Of a stretch of DNA of 14,245 nucleotides, positions 1 through 6,865 are shown piece after piece. The stretch's first letter is position 1; each line of letters opens with the position of its first letter. The position numbers were made by a program, and so were the translations under genes. Under the pieces are notes generated by a model. It was not told where the DNA came from and did not search any database. It was given only the letters and a program-made list of their open reading frames with translations. Origin of the DNA: Prevotella sp. UBA4268. Lineage in GTDB: Bacteria; Bacteroidota; Bacteroidia; Bacteroidales; Bacteroidaceae. The stretch is from the NCBI GenBank assembly GCA_002395135.1, contig DGWC01000097.1:1-14245 (forward strand), in the 5' to 3' direction.

Positions 1-135
1 CACTCGAAATGTCGGATGAACCTTTATTTGTACCTTTGCATCGCCATTCGTCTGAGAAGGACTGTGAGATAAACTCCCCTTATGAAAGTTCGGACGTTTG
101 GCACTTTTGTTTTTTCGTACTTCTTCTATAGCCAT
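1..135 (-). CDS. 5' part of an unidentified protein running off the left edge
   Basis: On the minus strand an ATG at 133-135 opens a frame that stays open for 45 codons to the window edge. The peptide starts MAIEEVRKNKSAKRPN and is basic and polar, without a signal peptide or membrane segment in the visible part. I recognise no family. A hairpin followed by a T run lies 28 bases upstream of the start and could act as a leader terminator or attenuator. Against it, a plus-strand frame over the same bases is almost as long (open from base 3 to a TAG at 129-131), so the coding strand is not certain. There is no clear ribosome binding site, which is common in this phylum. Confidence 0.35.
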   Translation of the reverse strand, partial: MAIEEVRKNKSAKRPNFHKGSLSHSPSQTNGDAKVQIKVHPTFRV

Positions 136-163
136 TTTATTTATAAATATCAAACACACAAAA

Positions 164-189
164 AAATGTAGCCATTTCTGACTACATTT
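164..189 (-). terminator. Hairpin with T run on the minus strand: terminator or attenuator
   Basis: AAATGTAG (164-171) and CTACATTT (182-189) form a perfect 8-bp stem with a 10-base loop. Read on the minus strand the stem runs straight into a tract of T (complement of the A run at about 161-166), as in an intrinsic terminator. It lies between the divergent frames at 135 and 321, so it would either attenuate transcription into the leftward gene or end a short minus-strand transcript. Confidence 0.4.
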
Positions 190-243
190 CTCAATTATTG
201 GGGTCTAATTCTATATAGTTGCCTAAAACAAATGAATATAGAT

Positions 244-301
244 GATTTTGATTAGATTAACAATCAAAATCGTGTTCTGCTCTCGGTTTTTCGTAACTTT
301 G
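244..301 (+). promoter_or_regulatory. Candidate promoter and operator of the PAS gene
   Basis: TAACTTTG at 294-301 matches the Bacteroidetes -7 consensus TAnnTTTG and lies 19 bases before the ATG at 321. No good TTG -33 box is found 19-21 bases upstream. Instead a perfect 10-bp inverted repeat, GATTTTGATT (244-253) and AATCAAAATC (262-271), ends where the -33 box should be. That position would suit an activator or repressor. The -7 match is seen directly; the operator role is inferred. Confidence 0.45.
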
Positions 302-320
302 CCACAAAAAGGAGAAAACT

Positions 321-659
321 ATGGAACAATTCAACTGGGCAGAAGACATTGAAGGGGCCGTCACTGTGTGCGACACCGAGGGAACGGTAATCTTTATGAA
401 CAAGCGCTCGCGCGAGACATTCAACAAAGACGGGCAGTCGATGGTGGGTCAGAATCTCATGCCCTGCCACAACGAGCGCTCGCAGTCGATCATTCGCGAC
501 ATGCTGGAGAACAACCGACCGCACTGTTACACCATCACCAAGCACGGACAGCGCAAACTGATTTTCCAAACACCGTGGCGACAGGATGGCGAGGTGCGCG
601 GACTCGTGGAGTTCTCCTTCGTCCTCCCCGACGAAATGCCCCACTACGACAGAGGCTGA
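321..659 (+). CDS. Small single-domain PAS protein
   Basis: This 112-residue protein consists of little more than one PAS fold. The N-terminal half (about residues 10-30) reads VTVCDTEGTVIFMNKRS, the usual strand-turn-strand where a PAS domain compares an internal state with its ligand. The middle is helical (HNERSQSIIRDMLEN). The end has the two PAS strands, with a W-R-Q-D-G-E-V-R-G turn before the final strand VEFSF. No kinase, cyclase, DNA-binding or membrane segment is attached, so it must act through a partner, as a sensor or a dimerisation module. The single CHN motif near residue 49 could touch a ligand but is not enough to claim a cofactor. The ATG at 321 has GGAG seven bases upstream. 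It stands alone: the next plus-strand gene starts more than 250 bases later behind its own promoter. Confidence 0.75.
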   Translation: MEQFNWAEDIEGAVTVCDTEGTVIFMNKRSRETFNKDGQSMVGQNLMPCHNERSQSIIRDMLENNRPHCYTITKHGQRKLIFQTPWRQDGEVRGLVEFSFVLPDEMPHYDRG

Positions 660-761
660 ACGCCAAAATCCCTTCCCACCATGCTTGAATAAAGCATCGA
701 AAGCATTGGTTTCCATGCAAGAAAGTACTGGCTTGTACGGGACAACGAGGCAGAATGGGAA

Positions 762-849
762 AGTAAATTAATGTAATTTGCTGAGTAAATTAACTTAATT
801 TGAAAAGTAAATTACATTAATTTGTACGGTAAATTATATTAATTTGCTG
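762..849. repeat. Four tandem 22-bp AT-rich repeats upstream of the HU-like gene
   Basis: Four units of exactly 22 bases lie end to end at 762-783, 784-805, 806-827 and 828-849. Each has the core GTAAATTAnnnTAATTTG or a close variant, so each contains an imperfect palindrome (AAATTA then TAATTT). The last 3-4 bases vary (GCTG, GAAA, GTAC, GCTG). The period equals about two helical turns, placing the palindromes on one face of the DNA. The array ends about 30 bases before the -33 box of the HU-like gene. It looks like a multi-site binding array; the protein that binds it is unknown. Confidence 0.8.
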
Positions 850-876
850 AGGCAATAGCCTGCTCTTTATCCTGAA

Positions 877-931
877 AATCATTGCTTTCGGCCTTGTATT
901 TCGCTACTTTTGCAGAACAAAAGCAATGATT
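877..931 (+). promoter_or_regulatory. Promoter of the HU-like gene inside a perfect 12-bp inverted repeat
   Basis: A TTG at 882-884, a 20-base spacer and TACTTTTG at 905-912 give a full Bacteroidetes-type promoter. Transcription should begin near 918. AATCATTGCTTT (877-888) is the exact reverse complement of AAAGCAATGATT (920-931). The arms are therefore centred on the spacer/-7 region, the left arm holds the -33 box and the right arm ends directly before the ATG at 932. Because the left arm is not transcribed, the repeat should work as DNA (operator pair or inversion site), not as an RNA hairpin. Confidence 0.75.
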
Positions 932-1345
932 ATGGCATTATTCTACAAATTGAAAAGGAACGAAGTAAGGTCGAACAAGAGTTACGGCAAGTGGTTTGCC
1001 ATTCCCGTGAAGATGGGAACGCTGGGGATGAGCGAGATTGAACAACGGGTGCAGAACAACTGCTCGATGAAACGGAGCGACGTGAGGGCGGTGCTCTGCG
1101 AGGTGCATGAGGTGATCAAGGAGGGTCTGCTCAACGGCATGGTGGTGGATCTGGGCGAACTGGGACGGTTCCAGTTGTCGCCGAAAAGCGAGGGTGCCGA
1201 CTCGCCGCTCGAGTTCACGAAGCGCAACATCAAGGGTGTGCGGTGCAACTACACGCCCTACGGGTGGCGGCGGGGCAAGGGCGACCGCACCATTCAGCGC
1301 GACTTTTTTGAGAACGTGGACTTCGAGAGGCTGACGACCGAATGA
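932..1345 (+). CDS. HU-related DNA-binding (histone-like) protein
   Basis: The protein (137 residues from this start) begins MALFYKLKRNEVRSNKSYGKW and matches the long HU-like proteins of Bacteroidales (HU-HIG type). These resemble bacterial HU/IHF nucleoid proteins but have a different N-terminus and an added C-terminal tail. Residues of about 30-75 (IEQRVQNNCSMKRSDVRAVL, then VHEVIKEGLLNG) give the two helices of the HU dimer body. LGELGRFQLSPKSEG gives the first strands, and a basic stretch FTKRNIKGVRCNYTP fits the DNA-binding arm. I chose the ATG at 932, not the in-frame ATG at 926. The earlier one lies inside the right arm of the inverted repeat only about 8 bases from the predicted transcription start, and family members usually begin MA-x-FYKL. 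It converges with the M15 peptidase pair. Proteins of this kind often sit beside cell-wall amidases or peptidases in this order, as here. Confidence 0.85.
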   Translation: MALFYKLKRNEVRSNKSYGKWFAIPVKMGTLGMSEIEQRVQNNCSMKRSDVRAVLCEVHEVIKEGLLNGMVVDLGELGRFQLSPKSEGADSPLEFTKRNIKGVRCNYTPYGWRRGKGDRTIQRDFFENVDFERLTTE

Positions 1346-1388
1346 ACTTTGATGCAGGCATGAAGACGGATCTGCCTGCGAGGGAAAA

Positions 1389-1420
1389 AGAAATCCCGCC
1401 CGGAGAAGGGCGGGATTTCT
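1389..1420. terminator. Bidirectional intrinsic terminator between convergent genes
   Basis: AGAAATCCCGCCC (1389-1401) and GGGCGGGATTTCT (1408-1420) form a perfect 13-bp stem with a GGAGAA loop. On the minus strand the stem is followed by a T-rich tract (complement of the A-rich 1384-1393), so it is strongest for the peptidase transcript. It lies 44 bases after the HU-like stop codon and can stop that transcript too. Confidence 0.9.
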
Positions 1421-1465
1421 GCGTTTCTGCGCTCCGTTCCTGGTATGTGAGAACGGGTGCCGGCC

Positions 1466-1921
1466 TCAGGCCGCACGATAATACGGCACTGCCTGATGGC
1501 GGTTCAACTGGCGCAAGGGCTTGTAACTGACGTGCAGCCAGCAGGCACCGTTGCTCATGCGGTGCTCGAAGAGCAGTTGGTCGTAGTCGAGCCGGTCGCG
1601 GATATATTCATACATCTTGCGCCCCACCTCCATCGAGGCGATGTGGATGTCGGCGGCTTCGCCCAGCAGGTGCTGGCTGTGGGGCGAGCCTCCCACGGCA
1701 GCGTTGAGTTGCTCGCAGCGGTATCCGCTGGTGATGCGTATCACGCCGAATCGCAGGCGCAGGGGTTCGAGCACGTTTTGGCACAGCAGTCGCAGCCGCC
1801 TTACCACTGGTTCGGTGGGGATGTTCTTGATGTCTCGTTTCATTGCGGTGCCGCTCTGGCACATCTCGCGCAGCGTGAAGTGCGCAGAGAGTCTTTGGTT
1901 CATGTCCATTTGTTTTTTCAT
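1466..1921 (-). CDS. M15-family zinc peptidase (D-Ala-D-Ala carboxypeptidase-like)
   Basis: This 151-residue protein has the M15A signature S-x-H-x2-G-x-A-x-D at residues 82-91 (SQHLLGEAAD) and a second zinc ligand motif W-L-H-V-S at 128-132. H84, D91 and H130 should bind zinc. ITSGYRCEQLN at 63-73 is the usual substrate-side segment of the family. Such enzymes cut peptide bonds in peptidoglycan side chains. There is no signal peptide, as in phage endolysin-like members. It follows the 140-residue gene by 48 bases on the same strand and ends before the shared terminator. The length is normal for the single-domain family. Whether it is a domesticated phage lysis enzyme or a housekeeping factor cannot be told from the sequence. 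Confidence 0.85.
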   Translation of the reverse strand: MKKQMDMNQRLSAHFTLREMCQSGTAMKRDIKNIPTEPVVRRLRLLCQNVLEPLRLRFGVIRITSGYRCEQLNAAVGGSPHSQHLLGEAADIHIASMEVGRKMYEYIRDRLDYDQLLFEHRMSNGACWLHVSYKPLRQLNRHQAVPYYRAA

Positions 1922-1969
1922 GGTTTTTGATGAATAATGAAGATTGATGGTTGTTGAATGGCATCCTGC

Positions 1970-2392
1970 TCATTTGCCAATGTATCGGCTAAGGATGCAG
2001 CCCGCAGGATTGCGCTCCATCTGGAGCAGATAGCGGTCGAAGAAGGGAGCGCGGCGGATGCCACGGCGCAGGCTGGCCTTGTAGACGCAGGCGTGTGGAT
2101 TGGCTGGGATGTGCATGTGGAGGATGGTGCAGCCGCGCGCCACGAGTTCGCGGAAACTGGCCGGCGAGCCCTCGCCGTTGGTCACCCGCTGCGACATCCA
2201 TACCATGTAGAGTCCCTCCATGAGGTCGATGGCGGCCTGTTTCCATTTCAGGTGCTCGCTCTCGGAGTGGCTTAGCAGTTCGCAGAACTCATCGACCAGA
2301 CGCTCTCGCGCCCGTTCCTTCATCTGTGCTCTCATGGCTTTCTGTTGCTCACGGAATGAGTCATTTGTCGATTTTCTCATGTAGTCTGTCAT
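1970..2392 (-). CDS. Unrecognised 140-residue protein, upstream partner of the M15 peptidase
   Basis: I do not recognise a family. Residues 5-35 are highly charged and probably helical (many K, R, E, Q), followed by a helix with DEFCELLSHSESEHLKWKQAA. A more hydrophobic middle (LMEGLYMVWMSQR, then FRELVARGCTILHMHIP) precedes a basic C-terminal third (KASLRRGIRRAPFFDRYL). There is no signal peptide or clear membrane helix, so it is probably cytoplasmic. It is the first gene of the unit transcribed with the M15 peptidase. The context (cell-wall peptidase, HU-like protein opposite) suggests a conserved phage-derived or cell-envelope cassette, but no function can be stated. An internal ATG at residue 5 is an alternative start. 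Confidence 0.7.
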   Translation of the reverse strand: MTDYMRKSTNDSFREQQKAMRAQMKERARERLVDEFCELLSHSESEHLKWKQAAIDLMEGLYMVWMSQRVTNGEGSPASFRELVARGCTILHMHIPANPHACVYKASLRRGIRRAPFFDRYLLQMERNPAGCILSRYIGK

Positions 2393-2479
2393 GTGTTTTG
2401 AATGATTAAATTAGACTGTTAATAATAAAGTTACCGGAAAAACAATCTGTTGTTATGCAGATATTGGTGTTTTCGGGTG

Positions 2480-2487
2480 CAAAAGTA
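2480..2487 (-). promoter_or_regulatory. -7 box for the 140-residue protein and M15 peptidase unit
   Basis: On the minus strand TACTTTTG at 2487-2480 matches TAnnTTTG, and its flanks (CGCTACTTTTGCA) are identical to those of the HU-like promoter. The start codon follows after a leader of roughly 80 bases. A TTG -33 box at the ideal 19-21 base spacing is not present, so this call rests on the -7 box alone. Confidence 0.5.
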
Positions 2488-2567
2488 GCGGGCGCACGTG
2501 CACAAAAAGTTCACAACACGGGTTTCTTTCCTTAAAAAAAGAGAACGGGAAGAGGGCGCAGGGAAAC

Positions 2568-2625
2568 AATAAAAAACGGATATTGCCCTGGGGACAGGAT
2601 GCCGAGTCCTCAAGGCAATATCCGT
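2568..2625 (-). terminator. Intrinsic terminator of the pectate lyase gene
   Basis: ACGGATATTGCC (2576-2587) and GGCAATATCCGT (2614-2625) form a perfect 12-bp stem. A shorter inner stem (GGAC 2592-2595 with GTCC 2606-2609) lies inside it. On the minus strand the stem is followed by a run of six T (complement of 2571-2576). It begins 45 bases after the pectate lyase stop codon. Confidence 0.9.
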
Positions 2626-2670
2626 ATTATCCGCATCGGTGTGCGGCTTTGGTGATGAAGCGACGCGATG

Positions 2671-4356
2671 TTACATCAGGCTCTTGCGGCCTTCCAGCGT
2701 GTCGTGGTTGTTTTTCAGGTCCTTCCAGTCCACTTTCTTCTTGGGATCGATGCCGTTGATGTATTTCTCGATGTTGGTATATCCGTCGCCGTTGCAGTCT
2801 TTGACTGCGTCAGAGGGGTCGTTGGGATTGAGTCCGCAGGCCTTTTCCCATGCATCGGGCATGCCGTCGCCGTCGCTGTCGAGCACGGGCGTGCCGCTGT
2901 ATTCAGGCAGTCCGCCCACCTGCTGCGGATGAGTAATGATGCCCTGCTTATAGGAATCGGCGGGCAGACGGCGCTTGACGTAGGGCGAAACAAACGGCTG
3001 AGCGTCTTCCACATAGAAGGGTTTGCCCGTGCGCACGAACTTCACGATGCGCGCATCCACGGCATCGCGCTTGGGGAACGAGGCTCCCACGTTGTTGAGC
3101 ACATATTCATAGGCCTGGCGCGTGTCCATAACAGTGACGGGCGACATGGGGAACGGCTCGTTGCTGCGGATGCTGCTCAGGAATTCCGGGTTGTCGTCGC
3201 GGCCTTCGGGCTGCACGCCTCCGTTCCAGTTGTCGGCAGTAACTTTCTTGTTTCCGTCAACGATGTTGCCCGAAACATAGAGTTGTCCGAAACGACGGGT
3301 GCCTCGGTTACCGCGTCCCACCTCAGGTTTCACGATTCGGTAAGAGATGGGCTGGTCGAGCGGCGTGATGGGGCCGGGCTTGAAATAGTTGTTGATGATG
3401 TTCAGACTGCTCGAACTGTCACCGCCGTCAATAGAGCGGTTCCACCAGTTGAACACCACATTGTTCACGAAATTAAATGGTCCGCTCATGCCAATGGAGC
3501 AGTTACGGCTGATGTTGCAGGCATAGAGGTTGCGCGCGAACATGCTGTTGTGGCCGCCGATGGTGGAGCCGAAGGCGTGGTTGTAGGCATCGAGCGCCTC
3601 GCTGAAGATACTGTTCTGGATGGTGATGTTCACTGTGGGCAGTTTCAGTCCGTGTCCTTCCGGGTCGCGGGCATACACATGGCGATACATCGACATGTTC
3701 TCATCGAGTCCCCATGAGGCGGAAACGTGGTCGATGATGATATTGCCGATGCCGTTGCCGCCCAGGGCATCATCGCGGAAAGCCACGTCGGTGGCACCGC
3801 GGCGGAAACGCATGTGGCGGATGACCACATCGTGGGTATCAATCAAGAACGAGTGACCGGTCACGCAAATGCCGTCGCCTGGGGCTGTCTGTCCGGCAAT
3901 GGTGACATAGGGAGCCAGGATATGGATGGGCGACTGGAGGCGTATCACGCCCGAAACGTTAAACACGATGATGCGCGCACCGCCCGTTTCGCAGGCCTCG
4001 CGCAGGGTGCCGGGACCAGAATCGGCCAGCGATGTCACCACCATCACCTTGCCGCCGCGGCCGCCCGGTGTGTACATGCCACCACCCTCGGCACCGGGAA
4101 AGGCCGGGATGTCGGCCTTCAGCAAGTCTCCGGGTTTGGATGCCCACGGGCAATAGATGCGCCCCTGGCGATGCTCTTCCATCACGATGGGCAGTGCGCG
4201 GTGCCATGCTCTCATGGAAGCCGTCTCCCATTGGCTTTCGGTCTGCGCGATGCGCTCTTTGATGGAGTCGGGAATGGTGGGATATTGTGCTGCTGCCAGC
4301 GTTGCCATAAGTGTGGCGGCAGACATAAGGATTGTTTTCTTGATAGGCATATTCAT
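2671..4356 (-). CDS. Secreted pectate lyase (PL1-like) with C-terminal calcium-binding repeats
   Basis: The 561-residue protein starts with a signal peptide (MNMPIKKTILMSAATLMATLAAAQ). At residues 85-120 it has FPGAEGGG, then GGRGGKV and a DSGPGTLREA motif, the usual entry to the right-handed beta-helix of Bacteroidetes pectate lyases. Helix turns continue to about 370 with many N/V/I ladder residues (IIIDHVSASWGLDEN, NFVNNVVFNWWNRS). Pectate lyases cleave polygalacturonate by beta-elimination using calcium. The C-terminus (493-535) has D-S-D-G-D-G-M-P-D-A-W-E and D-C-N-G-D-G-Y, a thrombospondin type 3 or dockerin-like calcium-binding repeat. The frame extends 59 codons further upstream, but that part lacks a signal peptide character and overlaps the divergent promoter region, so I begin at 4356 (4350 is also possible). 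No SusC/SusD pair is adjacent, so this is not a full pectin utilisation locus within the window. Confidence 0.88.
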   Translation of the reverse strand: MNMPIKKTILMSAATLMATLAAAQYPTIPDSIKERIAQTESQWETASMRAWHRALPIVMEEHRQGRIYCPWASKPGDLLKADIPAFPGAEGGGMYTPGGRGGKVMVVTSLADSGPGTLREACETGGARIIVFNVSGVIRLQSPIHILAPYVTIAGQTAPGDGICVTGHSFLIDTHDVVIRHMRFRRGATDVAFRDDALGGNGIGNIIIDHVSASWGLDENMSMYRHVYARDPEGHGLKLPTVNITIQNSIFSEALDAYNHAFGSTIGGHNSMFARNLYACNISRNCSIGMSGPFNFVNNVVFNWWNRSIDGGDSSSSLNIINNYFKPGPITPLDQPISYRIVKPEVGRGNRGTRRFGQLYVSGNIVDGNKKVTADNWNGGVQPEGRDDNPEFLSSIRSNEPFPMSPVTVMDTRQAYEYVLNNVGASFPKRDAVDARIVKFVRTGKPFYVEDAQPFVSPYVKRRLPADSYKQGIITHPQQVGGLPEYSGTPVLDSDGDGMPDAWEKACGLNPNDPSDAVKDCNGDGYTNIEKYINGIDPKKKVDWKDLKNNHDTLEGRKSLM

Positions 4357-4444
4357 ATATTTTAAATGTTTTCTAAACAGACGTTGACAAAGGCATTTTG
4401 TAATATAAAAATCTATAATTTTAAAGGTGTTTAGCATCATTCGG

Positions 4445-4475
4445 TTGGCTGTTGAGGATTTACTTTGTAATTTTG
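4445..4475 (+). promoter_or_regulatory. Promoter of the TlpA-like pair
   Basis: TTG at 4445-4447, a 20-base spacer and TAATTTTG at 4468-4475 fit the Bacteroidetes consensus exactly. Transcription should start near 4482, giving a leader of about 40 bases before the ATG at 4524. The region 4357-4523 is shared with the divergent pectate lyase, for which I see only a weak -7 candidate (TGCCTTTG, complement of 4388-4395). Confidence 0.75.
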
Positions 4476-4523
4476 CCGCGAAAAGAATGTCAATACCTAA
4501 TTTCTTAACCAGTAACAAAAAGA

Positions 4524-5675
4524 ATGCACTCAAAGTTTTTCAGATGGGTTTGTACGATGCTTGCTGCCGTTAGCATGCACGCCAACGCCCAGACAGCAGC
4601 ACCGCTCAGACTGAGCATCATAGGAACGATGAAGAACATGCACGACACCGTAGTGGTGGTGGCGGCCGACGTGAACCGGATTCAGAACGGCCTGCCGATA
4701 CGCACCGACACGGTGGCCGCCACGAAAGGTGAGTTCAAGGCCAGCGTCGTGATGGACGAGGTATGCCCAGTGGTGGTATACAACATCAAGAACGGGCAGC
4801 CCACCAACCAGTTTTCGTTCTGCGGCGTGCCTGGAGAATCGTGCACCGTAGTGGGCGACTGGCTGGGCGACTGCCAACTGAGCGGCTCCGAATTCTACAG
4901 TCAGTATAACGCCATGACCGAGACGACCACACCGCTGCAGAAAGAGAGCGCCGAACTGATGAAAGAATGCGACCGCCGACTGGCTGCCGGCGAGAACGAA
5001 GACACCGTGATGGACTATTACAACCAAAAGGCCGGCGAGATACAGGATCGCATCACTGCCGCAGAAATGGACTTTGTGAGACAGCATCCCACAAGCGAAT
5101 GTGCCGCCGTACTGCTCCACGAACTGCCAGCCGACAAGGTGAAAGAGGCTTACGAGATGATAGATGCCAGCGTGAAAAACGGACGGATGAAGAACTATAT
5201 CGCGCTGGCCATGGGCAAAGCCGATGAGGAACTCAAACGCGTGGAGGCTGCCAAGGCGCTGGAAGTGGGCAACGAGGCACCCGACTTCACGCTCCAGGAC
5301 ATCAACGGGCAACAACTGAGCCTGAGCAGTCTGCGTGGCAAATATGTCGTTATCGACTTCTGGGGCAGTTGGTGCACATGGTGCATGAAGGGCATGCCCA
5401 AGATGAAGAAATACTACAAGAAATACAAAGAAAAGATGGAGATCCTCGGCATCGACTGCAATGAGACGGAAAAGATGTGGAAAGAGGCCGTGAGACTGAA
5501 CAGACTGCCGTGGAAGCACGTGATCAATGCGAAGGGCGAAGACAGCGTGCTCACCCTTTATGCCGTGGACGGATTCCCCACCAAGATGGTGATCGATCCC
5601 GAAGGCAGGATTGCACGGCTGTTTGTGGGCGAAGATCCTTCGTTCTATCCCTACTTGGACGAATTGTTTCAATAA
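4524..5675 (+). CDS. Secreted TlpA-like thiol-disulfide oxidoreductase with DUF4369-type N-terminus
   Basis: The protein has 383 residues. Residues 1-22 form a signal peptide ending HANA before Q. About 28-120 is a beta-rich domain of the DUF4369 kind, followed by a helical linker (130-245). The C-terminal domain (248-383) is a redoxin/TlpA thioredoxin fold: EAPDFTLQDINGQ, then FWGSWCTWC with active cysteines C284 and C287, and the cis-proline loop GFPTK (P352). Such proteins reduce or rearrange disulfides in the periplasm or at the outer membrane; the substrate is unknown. It has cysteines outside the active pair (C81, C100, C107, C117, C193), unusual for a periplasmic reductase. The next gene is a clear paralogue 27 bases downstream, surely in the same operon. 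Confidence 0.85.
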   Translation: MHSKFFRWVCTMLAAVSMHANAQTAAPLRLSIIGTMKNMHDTVVVVAADVNRIQNGLPIRTDTVAATKGEFKASVVMDEVCPVVVYNIKNGQPTNQFSFCGVPGESCTVVGDWLGDCQLSGSEFYSQYNAMTETTTPLQKESAELMKECDRRLAAGENEDTVMDYYNQKAGEIQDRITAAEMDFVRQHPTSECAAVLLHELPADKVKEAYEMIDASVKNGRMKNYIALAMGKADEELKRVEAAKALEVGNEAPDFTLQDINGQQLSLSSLRGKYVVIDFWGSWCTWCMKGMPKMKKYYKKYKEKMEILGIDCNETEKMWKEAVRLNRLPWKHVINAKGEDSVLTLYAVDGFPTKMVIDPEGRIARLFVGEDPSFYPYLDELFQ

Positions 5676-5702
5676 CAAAAGAAAACTATTACTACATACA
5701 AA

Positions 5703-6857
5703 ATGAAAATCTTAAAACAAACGTTTTTTGTGCTGGCTGCAGCAACTCTGGCACAAAGTTGTACGACAACGCCGAGCGGTGAAGAAGGAAAACTCCACAT
5801 CACCACCAACCTGAAGAACACAAACGACACCGTAGTGGTAATCGTTGTAGATGCCGACAAGGTTCAAAAAGGCGAGAAACTGTATAGCGACACGGTGAAA
5901 GCCACCAACGGACAGATTGATGTCACCATTCCGCTCACCCATGCCTGCAACATCGCTTTGCTGAACATGAAGAACGGAGTGCCCGTAGGACAGATGCCCT
6001 TCTGCGGCGTTCCCGGCGAGGAATGCCAGATTAGCGGCGACTGGCAGGCAGAGTATTTCCTCAACGGATCGAAATTCTACCAGCAGTTCAACGAGATTGA
6101 CCAGGCCATCACGCCCATCCACCGCGAGGAGGTGGCACTGGTGAAAGAGTGCGAAGCCCGCATGGCCAAAGGTGAAGTGCAGGAAGACATCATGAAAACC
6201 TATCAGTTGAAGGCCGCCGATATACAGATGCGCATGCAAAACACACAGATGGAGTTCATCAAGAAGCACCCGAAGAACGAGGCTTGCGTCACCCTGCTGT
6301 CGGAACTGCCTGCCGACAAGGCCATGGAAGCCATCAATATGCTCAGCAAGAGTGTGAAGGAAGGCAGAATGAAGCCCGTGGTGGAAACGGTGCGCAAGCA
6401 GGCTGAAAAGGAACTCGCCCGCATAGAGGCCGCCAAGAGTATCAAGGAAGGCAATGTGGCTCCCGACTTCACACTGAACGACATCAACGGCAAACCGCTG
6501 AAACTTTCTTCGCTGAAAGGCAAATACGTGGTGCTCGACTTCTGGGGCAGTTGGTGCGGATGGTGCATCAAGGGATTCCCCGAGATGAAGAACTACTACA
6601 ACAAGTACAAAGGAAAGTTTGAAATCCTCGGCATCGACTGCGGCGACACGCAAGACAAATGGAAAGAGGCCGTGAAGAAGAACGAACTGCCCTGGCTGCA
6701 CGTCTTCAACCCACAGGACGAAGGCGACATCACCAGCACATACGCCATTCAAGGCTACCCCACCAAGATTGTGGTCGACCCGCAGGGAAAGATTGCCAAG
6801 GTGGTGGTGGGCGAAGATTCCGCTTTCTATACTTATTTGGACGAACTGTTCAAATAA
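5703..6857 (+). CDS. Lipoprotein TlpA-like thiol-disulfide oxidoreductase, paralogue of the preceding gene
   Basis: The protein has 384 residues. The N-terminus MKILKQTFFVLAAATLAQSC is a lipoprotein signal with the lipobox LAQSC (C20), so this copy is membrane-anchored. The layout repeats the upstream gene: DUF4369-like domain (30-125) with the shared CGVPGE motif, helical middle, and a C-terminal redoxin domain with FWGSWCGWC (C285, C288) and GYPTK. The two proteins align along their whole length, including the ends (YLDELF), so this is a tandem duplication. The CxxC inner residues differ (TW versus GW), and this affects redox potential in thioredoxins. It stops only 8 bases before the convergent cdaA stop codon. 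Confidence 0.87.
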   Translation: MKILKQTFFVLAAATLAQSCTTTPSGEEGKLHITTNLKNTNDTVVVIVVDADKVQKGEKLYSDTVKATNGQIDVTIPLTHACNIALLNMKNGVPVGQMPFCGVPGEECQISGDWQAEYFLNGSKFYQQFNEIDQAITPIHREEVALVKECEARMAKGEVQEDIMKTYQLKAADIQMRMQNTQMEFIKKHPKNEACVTLLSELPADKAMEAINMLSKSVKEGRMKPVVETVRKQAEKELARIEAAKSIKEGNVAPDFTLNDINGKPLKLSSLKGKYVVLDFWGSWCGWCIKGFPEMKNYYNKYKGKFEILGIDCGDTQDKWKEAVKKNELPWLHVFNPQDEGDITSTYAIQGYPTKIVVDPQGKIAKVVVGEDSAFYTYLDELFK

Positions 6858-6865
6858 TACTCCCG

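Noticed and set aside
82..171. Plus-strand 29-codon frame with an upstream TACCTTTG at 31-38
   Set aside because: There is no -33 box, the frame is low-complexity and aromatic-rich, and it is antisense to the more plausible partial gene.
762..849. CRISPR-like array of four repeats
   Set aside because: The units are directly adjacent without spacers, and no cas genes are present.
1461..1473. Palindrome CGGCCT/AGGCCG at the M15 stop codon as a second terminator
   Set aside because: It is short, has no T run, and the 13-bp hairpin next to it already serves.
2668..3717. Long plus-strand open frame of 349 codons opposite the pectate lyase
   Set aside because: It is the antisense shadow of a strongly supported gene and is explained by the high-GC codon pattern of that gene.
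4505..4516. Word TTAACCAGTAAC shared with 14185-14196
   Set aside because: A single 12-base match between two places in 14 kb is expected by chance, and the contexts differ.
4357..4533. 59-codon N-terminal extension of the pectate lyase frame
   Set aside because: It has no signal peptide at its start, runs through the divergent promoter region, and a proper signal peptide begins at 4356/4350.
4530..5678. Minus-strand open frames of over 380 codons opposite both TlpA-like genes
   Set aside because: They are rich in His and Val with no domain logic; the plus-strand proteins have clear motifs and signals.
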